Shown here: piece by piece, positions 32,740-43,900 of the stretch | Numbering within the stretch: position 1 is the first letter of the stretch | How the letters are laid out: each line of letters begins with the position of its first letter | Assembly (NCBI GenBank): GCA_019925105.1 | Contig: JAHGAU010000002.1 | Span: forward strand, 496,001 to 560,000 | Length of the DNA: 64,000 nt | Reading direction: 5' to 3' | Origin: Niebla homalea | Lineage: Eukaryota > Ascomycota > Lecanoromycetes > Lecanorales > Ramalinaceae | The notes under the pieces: generated by a model | Database searches by the model: none | What the model was told of the DNA's origin: nothing | The model's input: only the letters and a program-made list of their open reading frames with translations | Translations under genes and position numbers: made by a program

Positions 32740-33143
32740 TTTGCCGATGCTGATGTTGAACATGACCATGATATCGACATGACCATATACCCGATACGAA
32801 TTTCTTTTACAATGGATGAGATTACCTCCTGAAGATACTTTCAAGGAGCCACAGGCAATGAAGAATTGAGTGAGATCTGCAAGGCATCACCAATATGAGA
32901 TAATTGGCTTCGTTTAGTTTCCTTTGATGATATGTGCTTTGATCCGTTGTCTGGTCCCCCTCTATACCCCGTGATCAATACCAAATGCTATGTTAACACG
33001 ATGCTTCATCAACTCAAGTGGGTATACATGCTCGCTTCTGTGCACGCCTCAATATCAAATACAAGCCTAGATTCGCCGTCGCTCCGTGGGGAAATCGCAG
33101 CTCCGTAGACAGGGTCGAGATTGATGGGAATCTATCCCTCGCC
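32740..33143. other. Intergenic
   Basis: About 400 bp between the convergent GNAT and H4-variant genes. No gene recognised. Confidence 0.35.
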
Positions 33144-34342
33144 TCAATGGAACATGTTTCTTCTCTCACCGAAGCCTGCACCTTTCAGCATAAACCATCA
33201 ATCAGCATATGCCAAGGAAGCTTACCGTAAATTGGACGCCCAATCTTGAATCAAGAAACGTTCATTAGCACGGCGGATGCGAGCCTGAATCGTGCAACTT
33301 ACCCGTTGCAGAGCAAATATGACCTGGGAACGTTAATCTCCGGACCGCGCCAGCATGGGGTAGCAGGACTTACGTCAGACACAGTGATCGTTCTCGCATT
33401 TCGATGTTCGACATAGCAGATGCAGTCCTTGAGGATCTACGCCCACCGTATCAGCCAGAAGATCAAATCGGCATCACCAGGGGAAATCCCACATACGAGA
33501 GATAATCGGTCCTTGATAGCTTCTCGAGTATCGTGGTAGATGGGCGCCGACAATCGCTTGACGCCTCCGCGGCGAGCGAGCCGTCTATGACTGATCGTCA
33601 ACCAAAGCCTGGATAATCCTCTTTCCCCCCCCCAAAAGACTCATGCACTCACCTTATATCCCCTTTTGCTAACAGACCCCCCCACCATCGAATCAGTCAC
33701 ACATCCCTCCTTTTTATCGTACCAGGCATGACCAATACTCACTAATGCCATTCACCGTATCCTTCATTATTTTCCTAATCAAGACACCCCCCCCCAAAAG
33801 AGAATCAGCCTTCCCTTCCTTGCCTCAGCCCGTATCCCCAGGAAACCTCCAACTTTCCCCCCTCTCCACCCACAACCAAAAATCATAAAACCAACATACC
33901 TATGTCTCTTAAACCCCCCTTTCCCCTTCCCCAACCCCGCACCCAACCCCAACCCTTTCCCCCCGATCCCCACTTTGCCCCCCGTACTCCTCCCAATGAC
34001 ACCCTTGCCACCAATCTGCGGCCTCGGACCGTGCAGCGGTGAACTCGCCCCCGCCCCCGCCCCCGCTGCAGCCGAACTCCTCGGCGCCCCCAACAAGAAC
34101 GACCGCCCGAGCGGCTGGTCTTTCGAACCGGGTGGTTTCCGCGCATTCGTCTGGTTTGCAGAGGAGGATGGGTTTGGGCTCGCCGGCTGCGCTTGTGCCT
34201 GTGCCTGTGCCTGTGCTTGTGCTTGTGCTTGTGCTTGGGAGGAGGAGGAGGAGGTGGGGGGTTTTGGTGGTGGGGAGGAGGAGGAGGCAGGAGGGGTGGG
34301 GTTGGATTTGCCCCAGCCGGGGAAGTTGACGCTGCGGAACAT
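33144..34342 (-). CDS. Divergent histone H4 variant with long N-terminal extension
   Basis: Model: complement join(33144..33175, 33226..33244, 33303..33323, 33374..33436, 33497..33584, 33653..33668, 33743..33774, 33900..34342), 237 aa. The C-terminal part aligns without gaps to canonical H4 from Lys16 to Gly101: GKGKGGFKRHR, KIMKDTVNGITKGDI, RRLARRGGVKRLSAPIYHD, TREAIKDRLSLILKDCICYV, EHRNARTITVSDVIFALQR and IGRPIYGFG, then a six-residue extra tail ERRNMFH-like end. Canonical fungal H4 is nearly invariant (103 aa), so this is a variant, comparable in kind to the hH4v reported in Neurospora. The N-terminal 130 residues are new: Pro/Ser-rich, then eight QA dipeptides coded by a hexanucleotide repeat (about 34186-34235), then Gly/Lys-rich sequence. 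Seven introns of 50-125 bp and a 16-nt exon all keep phase. A nucleosomal or specialised chromatin role is inferred. Confidence 0.85.
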
Positions 34343-34801
34343 GGTGGTGGTTGGTGGTGGTGGAGGGAAAGCTTCCAGGCTGGGACGAGGTGCGCGGTGA
34401 TCTGTTCGGTGTGCGTGGTGGTTTGTGGGGGCGTTTCGAAGATGGGCGCTTGGAATCCAGATTGATGTATTTTGGGTGGAGGGGTAGGCTAACCCGTTTG
34501 GGGAGAGAAATAAACATGAATGATTTGATTTGAATTATGCAAGGCTTCAATCCTCAGAATCACGACGCCAGATCGAGCAAGTATGGTAATGTGGAGCACA
34601 TCATATGGTACAGGCTCGACGGCAATGGCAATTGAACCATCGAGATCTTTGTATAGAGTGCCAGCTCCTTTGTACGCCATCGCTAAAAATCTCCTTCTGA
34701 AAAAACACCCTCCTTATTGCGAAAGATTTGACGCTCTCCTGTTCAATGCCATAAATCATTCAATGTCGTTGGTGCTCAGTGATGTATGATAGACCGTGTC
34801 C
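34343..34801. other. Intergenic
   Basis: About 460 bp between the H4-variant start and the LPMO stop (both minus). It holds the H4-variant promoter. No other gene is seen. Confidence 0.35.
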
Positions 34802-36429
34802 CTAGAAATACAGAGACCTCCTTCGCATGACATGACTATGCCTCCGAATGTGACGGTGACCACGCTTCCGCTTGGATGCAGCGCAAGTGCCGAATTGGGG
34901 CTGGCAGCCATTTCCGCAGTATTCATCTACTGTCCCGCAATATCTGGTACAATGTCAGCGATCGTCGACTCAGATGGCGTTTATTGGTAGAGACACACCC
35001 ATGAGACGAACAGCACATGCCCGCCTTACAAATCTGACCGCCATTACTACCACAAGTATCGATAGAATCAGTAGATGAATCGTTGGCCCCGGCAGTCACT
35101 GCACCGGACCCGGAAGGCACTGGTACCGCCAGCGTGGGCGCAGGCTCAAAATCTGACGGAGACGCTGAGACAGAGCCCGATTCAGACGCGGGGACAGGAC
35201 TTGCAGTAGGCACGGACCCTTCCATGGGTGCAGTCATAGCCACGACGCCGCCGGAGAGTGCAGGTAGTTGGGCGGGCATCTCATCATCTGCAGATGGCGG
35301 ACCGTTGTAATTACCAGCCGCGCATTGGCTCTGCAGTTGCTTGCAGTAGTTCTCCCAGTTGTGGCAGTTCTTGCCTCCGGTCGGGCCAGCCGATTTGTAG
35401 CAGGCTGTGTTTTGGGTCCAGCAATTCTTGGAGGACTGTGCAAGGTCAGTGTTCTTGGCTGTGATAGGCTTCTAAGGGGATATTTACATCCCAGCAACCG
35501 TTCTGGTCAGAGTAAGTAGGTGGCATGACGGCGCACCAGTTGCCATTCTCCATGACACAGTCCGAGGGCTTGAGGCCGATCGTTTGGGTCATGGCACGCT
35601 CTACAAGAGACCGCTTGGAGCTACTAGGATTGTAAAGAGGCGGTCCGAAATCCGGGAACGGCAGCTTGAGAGGAGTCGCATAGATGTTGTAGGTCATTGC
35701 TGGCGTCTGCATATTCACATATCCTGGAATCGAGACGTGATCTTTGGGGACTGCTGAGCCATCAGACGTCAAGAAGACCTGTGCACATCCCACATAGAAT
35801 TGCGGATCTGGAGGTGTTACTTGGGTAGCATGCAGCGCAAGTAATTCAGGACGCATCAGATAGTAGCCTGGTGCCAAATCCTTGGGGATAGTAGCCTGCA
35901 AGTGGCCACTGTTAGGGATCAATTTCTCAGTGCACCATTTTTCGGCGGTGCTATCGTAGCCATCCTCCATGATCTTGAACCAGCCATCTCCTGCAGCGTT
36001 GTTGCTGGCCGAGGAGTCGCCGACTTTCTTCATGTACACTGCACAGGGGCCCTTGTGGCTCGGGTCGATGGAGCCGGCTTTGGTGCCATCGGGCCAGTCT
36101 CGCCATTCGAATGTGATCTTGGAGTCTGCCTTGACTCCTGCAACGCGTGAGACCCCAGTCTCGCCGTTCACCCCTATCATGTTCATCAGCGAGATGGGGT
36201 CAAACCAAGAGTGGAAATTTGAGACTCAAGATCAAGACCTACCGCATGCCATGTCCTTGCTTGTGACACTCGAGATAGGGAAGGTGGCTTGCGCCATGTT
36301 GTTGCTCATGCGAACTGCGACGCCATCGCCTTGATCGACCCCATCAACAAAGAAATTCGTAAAGGCGGTATGAGCTTTGACGATCTGAGCAGTACCAGCT
36401 GCTGTGAGAGCGACCTGGAAGAAATGCAT
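34802..36429 (-). CDS. AA9 lytic polysaccharide monooxygenase with C-terminal CBM18-like module
   Basis: Model: complement join(34802..34943, 34999..35435, 35488..36173, 36243..36429), 483 aa, secreted. The signal peptide (residues 1-19, MHFFQVALTAAGTAQIVKA) ends directly before His20, which becomes the N-terminal copper-brace His. Other AA9 marks: DMACGVNGETGVSRVAGVKA, DPSHKGPCAVYMKKV (second copper His), GYYLMRPELLALH and QFYVGCAQVF (axial Tyr). A Cys-rich middle segment (KNCWTQNTACYKSAGPTGG, NCHNWENYCKQLQSQC) and a Ser/Pro/Glu linker lead to a chitin-binding type-1 (CBM18) pattern: CGSNGGQICKAGMCCSSHG, then YCGTVDEYCGNGCQ and FGTC. The last about 28 residues are Arg/Lys/His-rich. AA9 enzymes oxidatively cleave cellulose or hemicellulose; a CBM18 instead of the usual CBM1 suggests targeting to chitin-containing material. 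The ATG lies 10 bp after AGT-ATG context and splice phases agree. Confidence 0.92.
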
Positions 36430-37377
36430 ACTGTCCCGTAGTGAATGCGGTTTTTGGAACACTTGATAAACGCGTCAGGAGATGAATTGATAGCACCTCA
36501 GATGGGAAGTTAATGAAAGTGATGGGAAGCCTGCTTCAGGGTGTGCTGATAAGATGACATCAAGAGAGTTCGAGCCAATGTGAGAGATCAATGGGAAAGA
36601 GAATTAGGACGACACAGGCTGTTGTGGTGGCAACATAAACACGCTATCGAGAAATCAACGTCGTTAAAGGATGGTGGTGATGGAGCAGAAACTCGAAGAT
36701 TGCGCCGCACTTTTCAATCTACATGTGCAGCTATTCAAGCCCATCTTATTGCAGGTTAAGACAAATTTGAAATGTGATCAAATAGTTTCATGAACCTGCC
36801 TCTAACCTCGTGGTCAATTAATCTTGCATCTTGGCCATATTATGGATCATCAACAACGAACGAATCTTACAGCCTGAAATGAACTTGCTGCAAGGAGACC
36901 AAAGGCCAAACTAAGGTGACCTGTTCAGCTAAGATGCAAGATGTTTGGCCAAACGTGTGAAACGACATCAGCGTCAAATTGGCCAATCCCGTGCGCCCGC
37001 TGGAGTCACCCCCGAGAGCTCTCACACATCGCAAAATCAAAGATACCCCCCGTTCTATTCATATTTCATAGCTTGGAGCTTTCTTGTAGTATGATTGAGA
37101 TAGCCATGAAGATATAATACAAGGAAATTGTATAGATTACCTCATCGTGAGTTTGCAGAATTCTTGAATGAGACGCGGAGATCTCAACGCCCCTGAATTC
37201 CATTTGTGCCACCCATATGTGAGCATTCGATTTTAGCATCTGACATCTGCCCGTACTTCAAGGTGTCCAATTGACGTTCTGGGATCGGTATACTAGGAAG
37301 AATTCATGCTTAGGTCATAGCACCGAGACGAAGATGGCGACTGGGTGTCAGATGCCGATTGAAAATTGCCAGAAAAA
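36430..37377. other. Intergenic upstream of the LPMO
   Basis: About 950 bp with the LPMO promoter and the 3' end of the TilS gene. A 16-bp word AAACGCGTCAGGAGAT (about 36468-36483) recurs in NOS intron 1. CT/GA-type stretches are present but no binding site can be assigned. Confidence 0.35.
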
Positions 37378-39426
37378 TTACTCAGTATCCCACGAAGTTA
37401 TGACATTGCTGTCAAACTGGATGTTTGAAAATTTGTCCATGCTACGTGGCCTCGAACCAGCTCCCGTGAACGCTAGCTGGGAGAATTTGCTTGATTTTAA
37501 TGAATAATTTTTGTACCTGACTTCCCAATCCAGCCCTTCCGATCCGCTAGACGAGCCCAGATAAATCCGGCCAATATCTCCTAACGAAGGTAGAGCAAGA
37601 ACATGGTCGTTGTATTGCTTCCGAGGATGCCCATGCGTTTGTGTGATGGCGGGAAGCGTCCACCTGATCTTTCCTGGGGCTGCGAGACCTATTCGCTCAT
37701 CGAAAATGCGCCATCTATGCAGTGGCATCACTTTCTTTAGGAAGATGGCATCTCTCTCCTGATAGAAACGAACTCGAAGGCAGTGTCCAGTATTGTTCTT
37801 CACCCGTATCCAGTACCGCCCGTCCCAGAGCTTCCAGGGCGACCACCCTTCGTATCCATACCTGTCATTCTCTCTGGAAGCAGGATTATTACTCGCCCCT
37901 TTCGTCCTTGTCTCCTGATAGAGTGGCGGAATCACCAAGCAGATCGAATCGGTAGCACTTGGCTGCCGACTGAGCCGCCATACAAAATCTGGGTTGAGCC
38001 TCATATGTCGAAATTGTTCTGGGAAGCAGGCAGAACCTGGTATGAGGGCAGATCTGTCGATTGGGTCGTAGACTTGTTCAAATTGGACGCCACTCGCCGT
38101 CAAATTGATCCTATTGTCCTTGGACCCATCCCAATGGGCACGGAAGTCTTCAAAGATTGTCTCTGCTACGTGTTGTAAGCTTTGCAGTTTCACCGTCTCG
38201 AGAGGCGATACAAGGGAGACAAAGCTTTCCAGTACACAAGCAGCAAGCCTCTGTGTTCTTCCCACAGCCCACAAGTTGCTTTGGGTCGGATCCAAGGCAT
38301 CAGGAGCAGTCACTCTATTCACAAAACGTACCAGCAGAGTTCCTGAGCGAATGTCAAGGCGAATCACCTTGCAACAATACTCGATCCCGTGGAATTCCCG
38401 ATTGCAATGTATTTGTCTCCCCTCCAAACGATCCATTAGACGCAGAAGAGAGGTGGTCCTCAACGCTTGTGGGAGTTGATCATGACTCAAGAGATGCCGG
38501 ACAACATTTCGAGGGGTTAGGCTTAAATCTTGGTTGCTCTTGTCCTCCTCCCAGTTGACGTGCTCTGCCTGACAGAAGTTGATCAAGTCCTGCTTCGTCC
38601 AGCCCAAAAAGGGTCTGACAAGCTCAATTCCTCCGCGCTCTATGGTAGGTTTGGACTCCACGGAGAGTTGTAGCTGTTCAGTATCAAAGGTGTAGCCAGA
38701 TAGATCTTTACCAGAGGCTGTAATGTTAGCAAGCACCTTCACACTTTTTTCAAAATTACCACTACGATGCACTCCATGCATTCCGAAGCATTCCGGGACA
38801 GGTGATCGACTTTTCATTGCAGCCAATTCCAATCCTTTACTCCCATTTGCAAGCCTCATAAGAAGAGTCTCTGCAGTATCATCCCCATGATGAGCCGTCA
38901 GGAGGAATCTGTTCAAATGCTGTAAGCAGGCGTGGCCTAGAGACTGATATCTCAATCTCCGAGCTCGTGTTTCGAATCCTGGACGTTGATGAAGTGACAC
39001 AGAAGTTGGCCATTGTAATCGTAGGATGAATGCCTTTAGACCTTTGGACAGTCAGCACAACGTAATACACATGGTCAGAGCCTATTAACCAAGGGATTCC
39101 AGCCTCAATTTTGTGATAAGCGCCTCCTTCGCGCTCTCGCTACGACTCTGGTGATCGACAATGTAGGCAAAGAATTTCAATTGAGAATCCTGGCGTTGAA
39201 GTTTGGCACATAATATTGCCAATGCGGTCGAATCGACCCCCCCGCTGACGGCAAGACCTTTGGTCGTCAGCTGGAATCGATTGTGCTAATCCCTCAACGG
39301 CGTACCTGCCCTGATGCCGTGTATCTTGCCATCAGACTGAACAGCACCTCTGAAGTTGTATAAAAGTACGTCTCGAAAAGCTGAAAGCGTGAGAGGGACC
39401 CTGGCAGCTTCATTCAAGCCTGCCAT
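37378..39426 (-). CDS. tRNA(Ile)-lysidine synthase, TilS/MesJ family (PP-loop ATPase)
   Basis: Model: complement join(37378..39041, 39090..39257, 39306..39426), about 650 aa. The ATP-pyrophosphatase P-loop is GLAVSGGVDSTALAIL (SGGVDS at about residues 45-50, assembled across intron 1). The third exon has TAHHGDDTAETLLMRLANGS, the second TilS motif, then LVRPFLGWTKQDLINFC and WEEDKSNQD-LTPRNVVRH, which bind tRNA/lysidine in the bacterial enzyme. The long fungal C-terminal extension is not conserved with bacteria. TilS converts the CAU anticodon wobble C of a tRNA-Ile to lysidine; in a fungus the plausible substrate is mitochondrial tRNA. The intron at 39042-39089 has a weaker GTTAAT donor. The true 3' end is uncertain because a possible intron lies near 37500. 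Confidence 0.85.
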
Positions 39427-39680
39427 TAGGCTTTCTACCCCTCCCCATTAAGGTAGAATCGCCACCGGCGATTGCACCAACAGGACAATCATAAGCATGA
39501 GTAAATGCACAGCATCACCAAAATCAAAGAGCGTTCGACGCGCTGCAAATCAATCACGTGATGATGACGTCATTTAGACGTGTATCTCGTTAGCAACCAT
39601 TAAGTCGAACATGCAATGTGTTTTAGCATCGAGGGAATCAAACCATGCAGTTCAGTATGTTGGTGGGGAAGTCCAGTCTC

Positions 39681-39698
39681 ATGGTCGTCGAGCCATGA
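39681..39698 (+). promoter_or_regulatory. Upstream ORF overlapping the SAM-carrier start
   Basis: ATG at 39681 opens a five-codon frame (MVVEP) whose TGA (39696-39698) overlaps the main start codon at 39695 in an ATGA arrangement. Such a layout can tune initiation by termination-reinitiation. It matters only if the transcript starts upstream of 39681. Confidence 0.4.
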
Positions 39699-40770
39699 CC
39701 AACTCCCCGCCTCGCGGTGACCCGAATCCTTCACCAAATCCTCGACTTAATTCCCGCTTCACACGCGCCCTCCTGGTAAGTCAAATGAACATCATCTTTC
39801 ACTTCTTAGCCCCTTTCCTTTACTCTCTTCACCCTCCGCCTGCTTAACCTTCAAACGCCCCTCACTCTTCCCGGCTGCTTCAACCATACTAATATCCTTC
39901 CTCCCCACCTCACAGGCCGGCGCCCTCGCCGGCACCACAGTCGACCTCTCCCTCCACCCCCTCGATACCCTAAAAACCCGCCTTCAGTCCCCCCACGGCT
40001 TCTCCCGCTCCGGCGGCTTCCGCGGCATCTACTCGGGCGTCGGCTCCGCCCTCATCGGCTCCGCCCCCGGCGCCGCCCTCTTCTTCGTCAGCTACGAGGG
40101 CGTGAAATCATGGCTCCACAATCTTCGCTCGCCGCGCAACAGCAAAGACTGGGAAAGGGGAAAGGGAAAAAAGAAGGAAGATGACGACTGGACCGACCCG
40201 TTCTCCCACATGGCCGCCGCGAGTGTCGGAGAAGTGGCCGCCTGCGCGGTGCGCGTGCCCACCGAAGTGGTGAAGCAGCGGGCGCAGGCCATGCAGGGGA
40301 CCTCCTCGCTGTCGGTGCTCCGGCAGATCCTCGACCGCCGGAAAATCGTCGGGGTGGGGTTGGTGGGGGTGTGGCGGGAACTGTACACGGGGTGGTCGGT
40401 CACGGTGATGCGGGAGGTGCCCTTCACGGTGATCCAGTTTCCGATCTGGGAAGCGCTCAAGGAGTCTCGGAGGCGGGAGACGGGGCGGGAGCGGATTCCT
40501 GCGTGGGAGAGTGGGCTGTTCGGCAGTCTGGCGGGAGCGATTGCGGCGGGGGCGACGACCCCGTTGGATGTGTTGAAGACGAGGATGATGTTGAGTAGGG
40601 AGAGGGAAAGTGCGTGGGTGATAGGGAGGGAGATCTTGAGGACGAGCGGCGCTAGGACGTTTTTCAGTGGGCTGGGGCCGAGGGTGCTGTGGATTAGTGG
40701 CGGGGGGGCGATCTTCTTGGGGAGCTATGAGTGGGCCTATAATGAGCTTGGAGGTGGCATGGAGGATTGA
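39695..40770 (+). CDS. PET8: Mitochondrial S-adenosylmethionine carrier (PET8/SAMC)
   Basis: Model: join(39695..39775, 39916..40770), 311 aa. It imports SAM into the mitochondrial matrix in exchange for SAH. There are three Mito_carr repeats with the P-x-D/E-x-x-K/R motifs: HPLDTLKTRLQS in repeat 1, VPTEVVKQRAQAM in repeat 2, and TPLDVLKTRMML in repeat 3. SAMC features include SGGFRGIYSGVGSALIGSAP, and WRELYTGWSVTVMREVPFTV with IQFPIWEALK. A hydrophilic insertion rich in Lys and Asp (residues about 105-125) separates repeats 1 and 2. The 140-bp intron is pyrimidine-rich. GC content is high compared with the flanks. Confidence 0.93.
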
Positions 40771-40940
40771 AAGTGGCTGGATGGAATTACAGTGAACGAT
40801 GCATGTAGATGTGCCGTTATTGTAAAAGCTCACAAGAGCAGAGAGATAAACAGCATCCACTTATCCCAAGGCGGATGCTAACAATGTAAATACAAGAAGA
40901 AAACATCGGCATCATGGCAGCATGCCAACAACATCTAATA

Positions 40941-43900
40941 TCAGGCATGGATACTTGGTCCTACCTTGCCAGAAGTTTCAGCCGCAGACATTGACGCCGC
41001 CCTGTCGGCCATGATCTTCTCTATCTCAGGCCTTCTACCATTCGACTTATAATACATCACCACGTCTCCACCAGTCTTCCATATATGAGCGCGTATCGTA
41101 GCAAGTGTTGTGTTGTGCTCCACAAGCTGCGACGTTGTTTAGAAGGACGATATGACATGGGGATGCTGGGGCAGCTTACCTGGTTTTGGCAATATAATTC
41201 TAAATATTGTTCGCCTTTCAGAGCATCTGGGTCTGGTTCAGAAGGTGGTGTCTCTATCCTCTCGGCAACGTAGGCCAAGATCTTCTTCGCCCGTAGCATA
41301 CGGTTCGCAGTCAACCTCGTGTTCCTGCTGATAGTCACAACGTGTCCATCAAAGTCTAGACTGAAGGCAACTCACCCGTCCTGACTGGCAATGCCAGGCA
41401 GTAGATCCTGGTATGGAAGAAGGATAAAGGAAACCCTCGGCATCTCCTTTTCGGGTAATTTGTTCTACATCATCAGTAAGAAAGTACATGGAGAGGGCAT
41501 CTCTTCCACTCACCCTGAGTAACAACTCGCCGAGCCACCTGGGCGCGGCTTTCTCTATCAAGTCTGCGTCATCACCGACGGAGGTGACCTTCCCACGGTA
41601 GAGATCGGCAGCGCCTCCAGCATCAGGCCTCTCTTCTTGAATGATGACTATAGTATGTGGTGGATGGTGCAGTGGGGGTGTCTCGGTCTTCGAACTTGGG
41701 TGCATTAGTGGGTATAAAGGCCGCGATCGCGCACTTTGGAGCATTTCCTCGTAATCATATCTCATTTGCTGTATGGTGCCGAAAAATTTGTCCTCTTCGA
41801 TGTTCCGCTCTTCCTTGTCGTCCGATTTGTCTGACTCTTCAGACTTTTCGTCCACAGTGGTGGGTTTGACTTCTGCTGAGGATCTACCAAGCTTCTTGGG
41901 AAAATTCATACGGAATTTCTTGCCAAAGAGAGAACTTCCAGCCTTCTCATCCTTGTCGCCATCCGTTGGCGACGTGGTTGCTGAAGCATCAGGACCAGTC
42001 TCGCCAGGGGTTGCCGGCCCTTTGATCTGTCCTTCCGCCGTTGGTCTTGCCTGTGGATTGTTGGAGAAATAGTCCGGTGACTTGTCAGTGGAAGTCCTTG
42101 CTGCGCTTTGTTGCGATACATTTTTCTCAAGGGTTGTATTCTCGTCAATTGTAGCAGGTATTTGGTTTGCGGCTTGTGGGTTCGGGCTGTGGTGAACGCC
42201 ATTGGTTATCGGAGTTGCAACGCCAATTCCCAGACCAGGCGTGCCAGAAATGCCGTTGACAGCTTTAGGGGTGACAATGTCATCTTGGATGTCCTCATTG
42301 CCGAGTGGAGGAAGATCAGACGGTATTTGTATGGTGGGTGGTGCATTCGTCCGGTGAATGCTACTCGGTTTTGACGATTTAGCACTCAGCTCGTCGCGGT
42401 ATATCTTGTCCCGATCAAGCTCCTCGTCAATGAGCCTCCCAAAGAGATATCTGAGTACCCATTTGCCCAGGTTTACTGGTCAAAGAGAAACTTGTTAGTA
42501 GATCTAGACGCCAACGTTGGCTAAATACATGCTCACTTCGTTGGTCTTCTCTGAAGTCCGAAGGACTCTCCAGCCCCATCTCGTCAGCGTATACCTCAGC
42601 ATCAAAGCAATAATTCTCCTCTAGGATCACGGCGAGTCTACCGGTTCTAGTATCGACACTGCACCAGTTTGCGACGCTTTCTACTGTATCAACCTCTGGT
42701 CTCACATCATCAAGATGTCGTTTTCCGAACGATTTGATGGGCAGGCACTAGAGCCAGTGTCAGTCAAGTGGTCATAAGGAGATCAAAAGGAGACTACCTT
42801 GAGCAAATCCCATAGAGTGACTTCGCCTTCGGTATCAAGCGTCAAAACCCGCCTTCGATCAGCGAGCATGACATACTTGATGAGACCATGTTGGCCCTCG
42901 ATGGTCTCCATAGGAAGATCATGGTATGGATACACAATACCGATTTCTGGATCCAGTATGGCTTCTGACATCTTCCTTCTGATGCCAGATTGTACGGTCG
43001 CAGCTTCCACGTCTCGGAGGCTGTGACTGGGTAGAGGAGCGTTGTTAGAGATCCTGAGCACACAAGTCAAGGGAATCTTCGATTCATCCACGCCATCTGT
43101 CGTCGCTGGAGTCTGGCTTGCAGGAGGTGAGGGGACTTTCGGTCGAGATGATATTCTCTGATTCGGCGACGCTTCTGGAAGAGAGATCTCATTTTGCGAG
43201 TTCACATCTCGCCATCTATTGATGCTTGAACTTGAGGTCGCCGTCCAGAAGTAGTCGCCTGCAACCACAATCTTATTGACACCCTCATGCTCTTGTGCCA
43301 AGGCTAGAGATAGCCCGTCGTCCATGTCTTCACAATTCCTCACATCAGTCTTTGCCACTAAGCCTGACCTATCACTAGAATAAAAGAGCGAAAGCTGTGG
43401 ATGATCGGAATATAATGACCATACGCTGTCATTGTGCATGGTCAAAGTGTACATGCACCTTCCTGCGGTGATTGACCACACTTTTACTGTCTGATCTGAG
43501 GAGGCGGTCATGACAGTGTCACCATTCTTATTTATCAGGACATCACGAATATTGTCCGTGTGTCCAACGAAGTTGGTAATCTTTTTCCCCGTCCGAGGGT
43601 CCCATAGCCGGACGATGCTCTCCGGGCCTCCACTCGCCATAATGCTCTGGTTGACACTCAAGGCATAGACCGAGCCTTTCGCGCTCCCCTCACTCTCTCC
43701 GACGTCGATCTTTAGCTTCTCGCCTCCACCATCAAGATCCCAAAGCCGAATCTTGTGGTCCAAGCCTCCGCTTGCAACCCAATCTGAATGTCTCCCTGGC
43801 GAGGCCAGACATTTTACGTAGTCGTCGTGAAGCCCAATCGTTGTTGGAAGAAGTCCGTCCTTGGAGTGCGGTCGCCATACCTTGACGGTAATGTCCGAAG

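Noticed and set aside
33144..34342. Canonical histone H4
   Set aside because: Too many substitutions and a long N-terminal extension; canonical fungal H4 is almost invariant and 103 residues.
33975..34400. Plus-strand frames with Cys-Ala and Leu-Val repeats
   Set aside because: Shadows of the QA-coding hexanucleotide repeat in the H4 variant.
40108..40860. 250-codon minus-strand frame opposite the SAM carrier
   Set aside because: Pro/Arg/His-rich shadow created by the high GC content of the carrier gene, whose three repeats are unambiguous.
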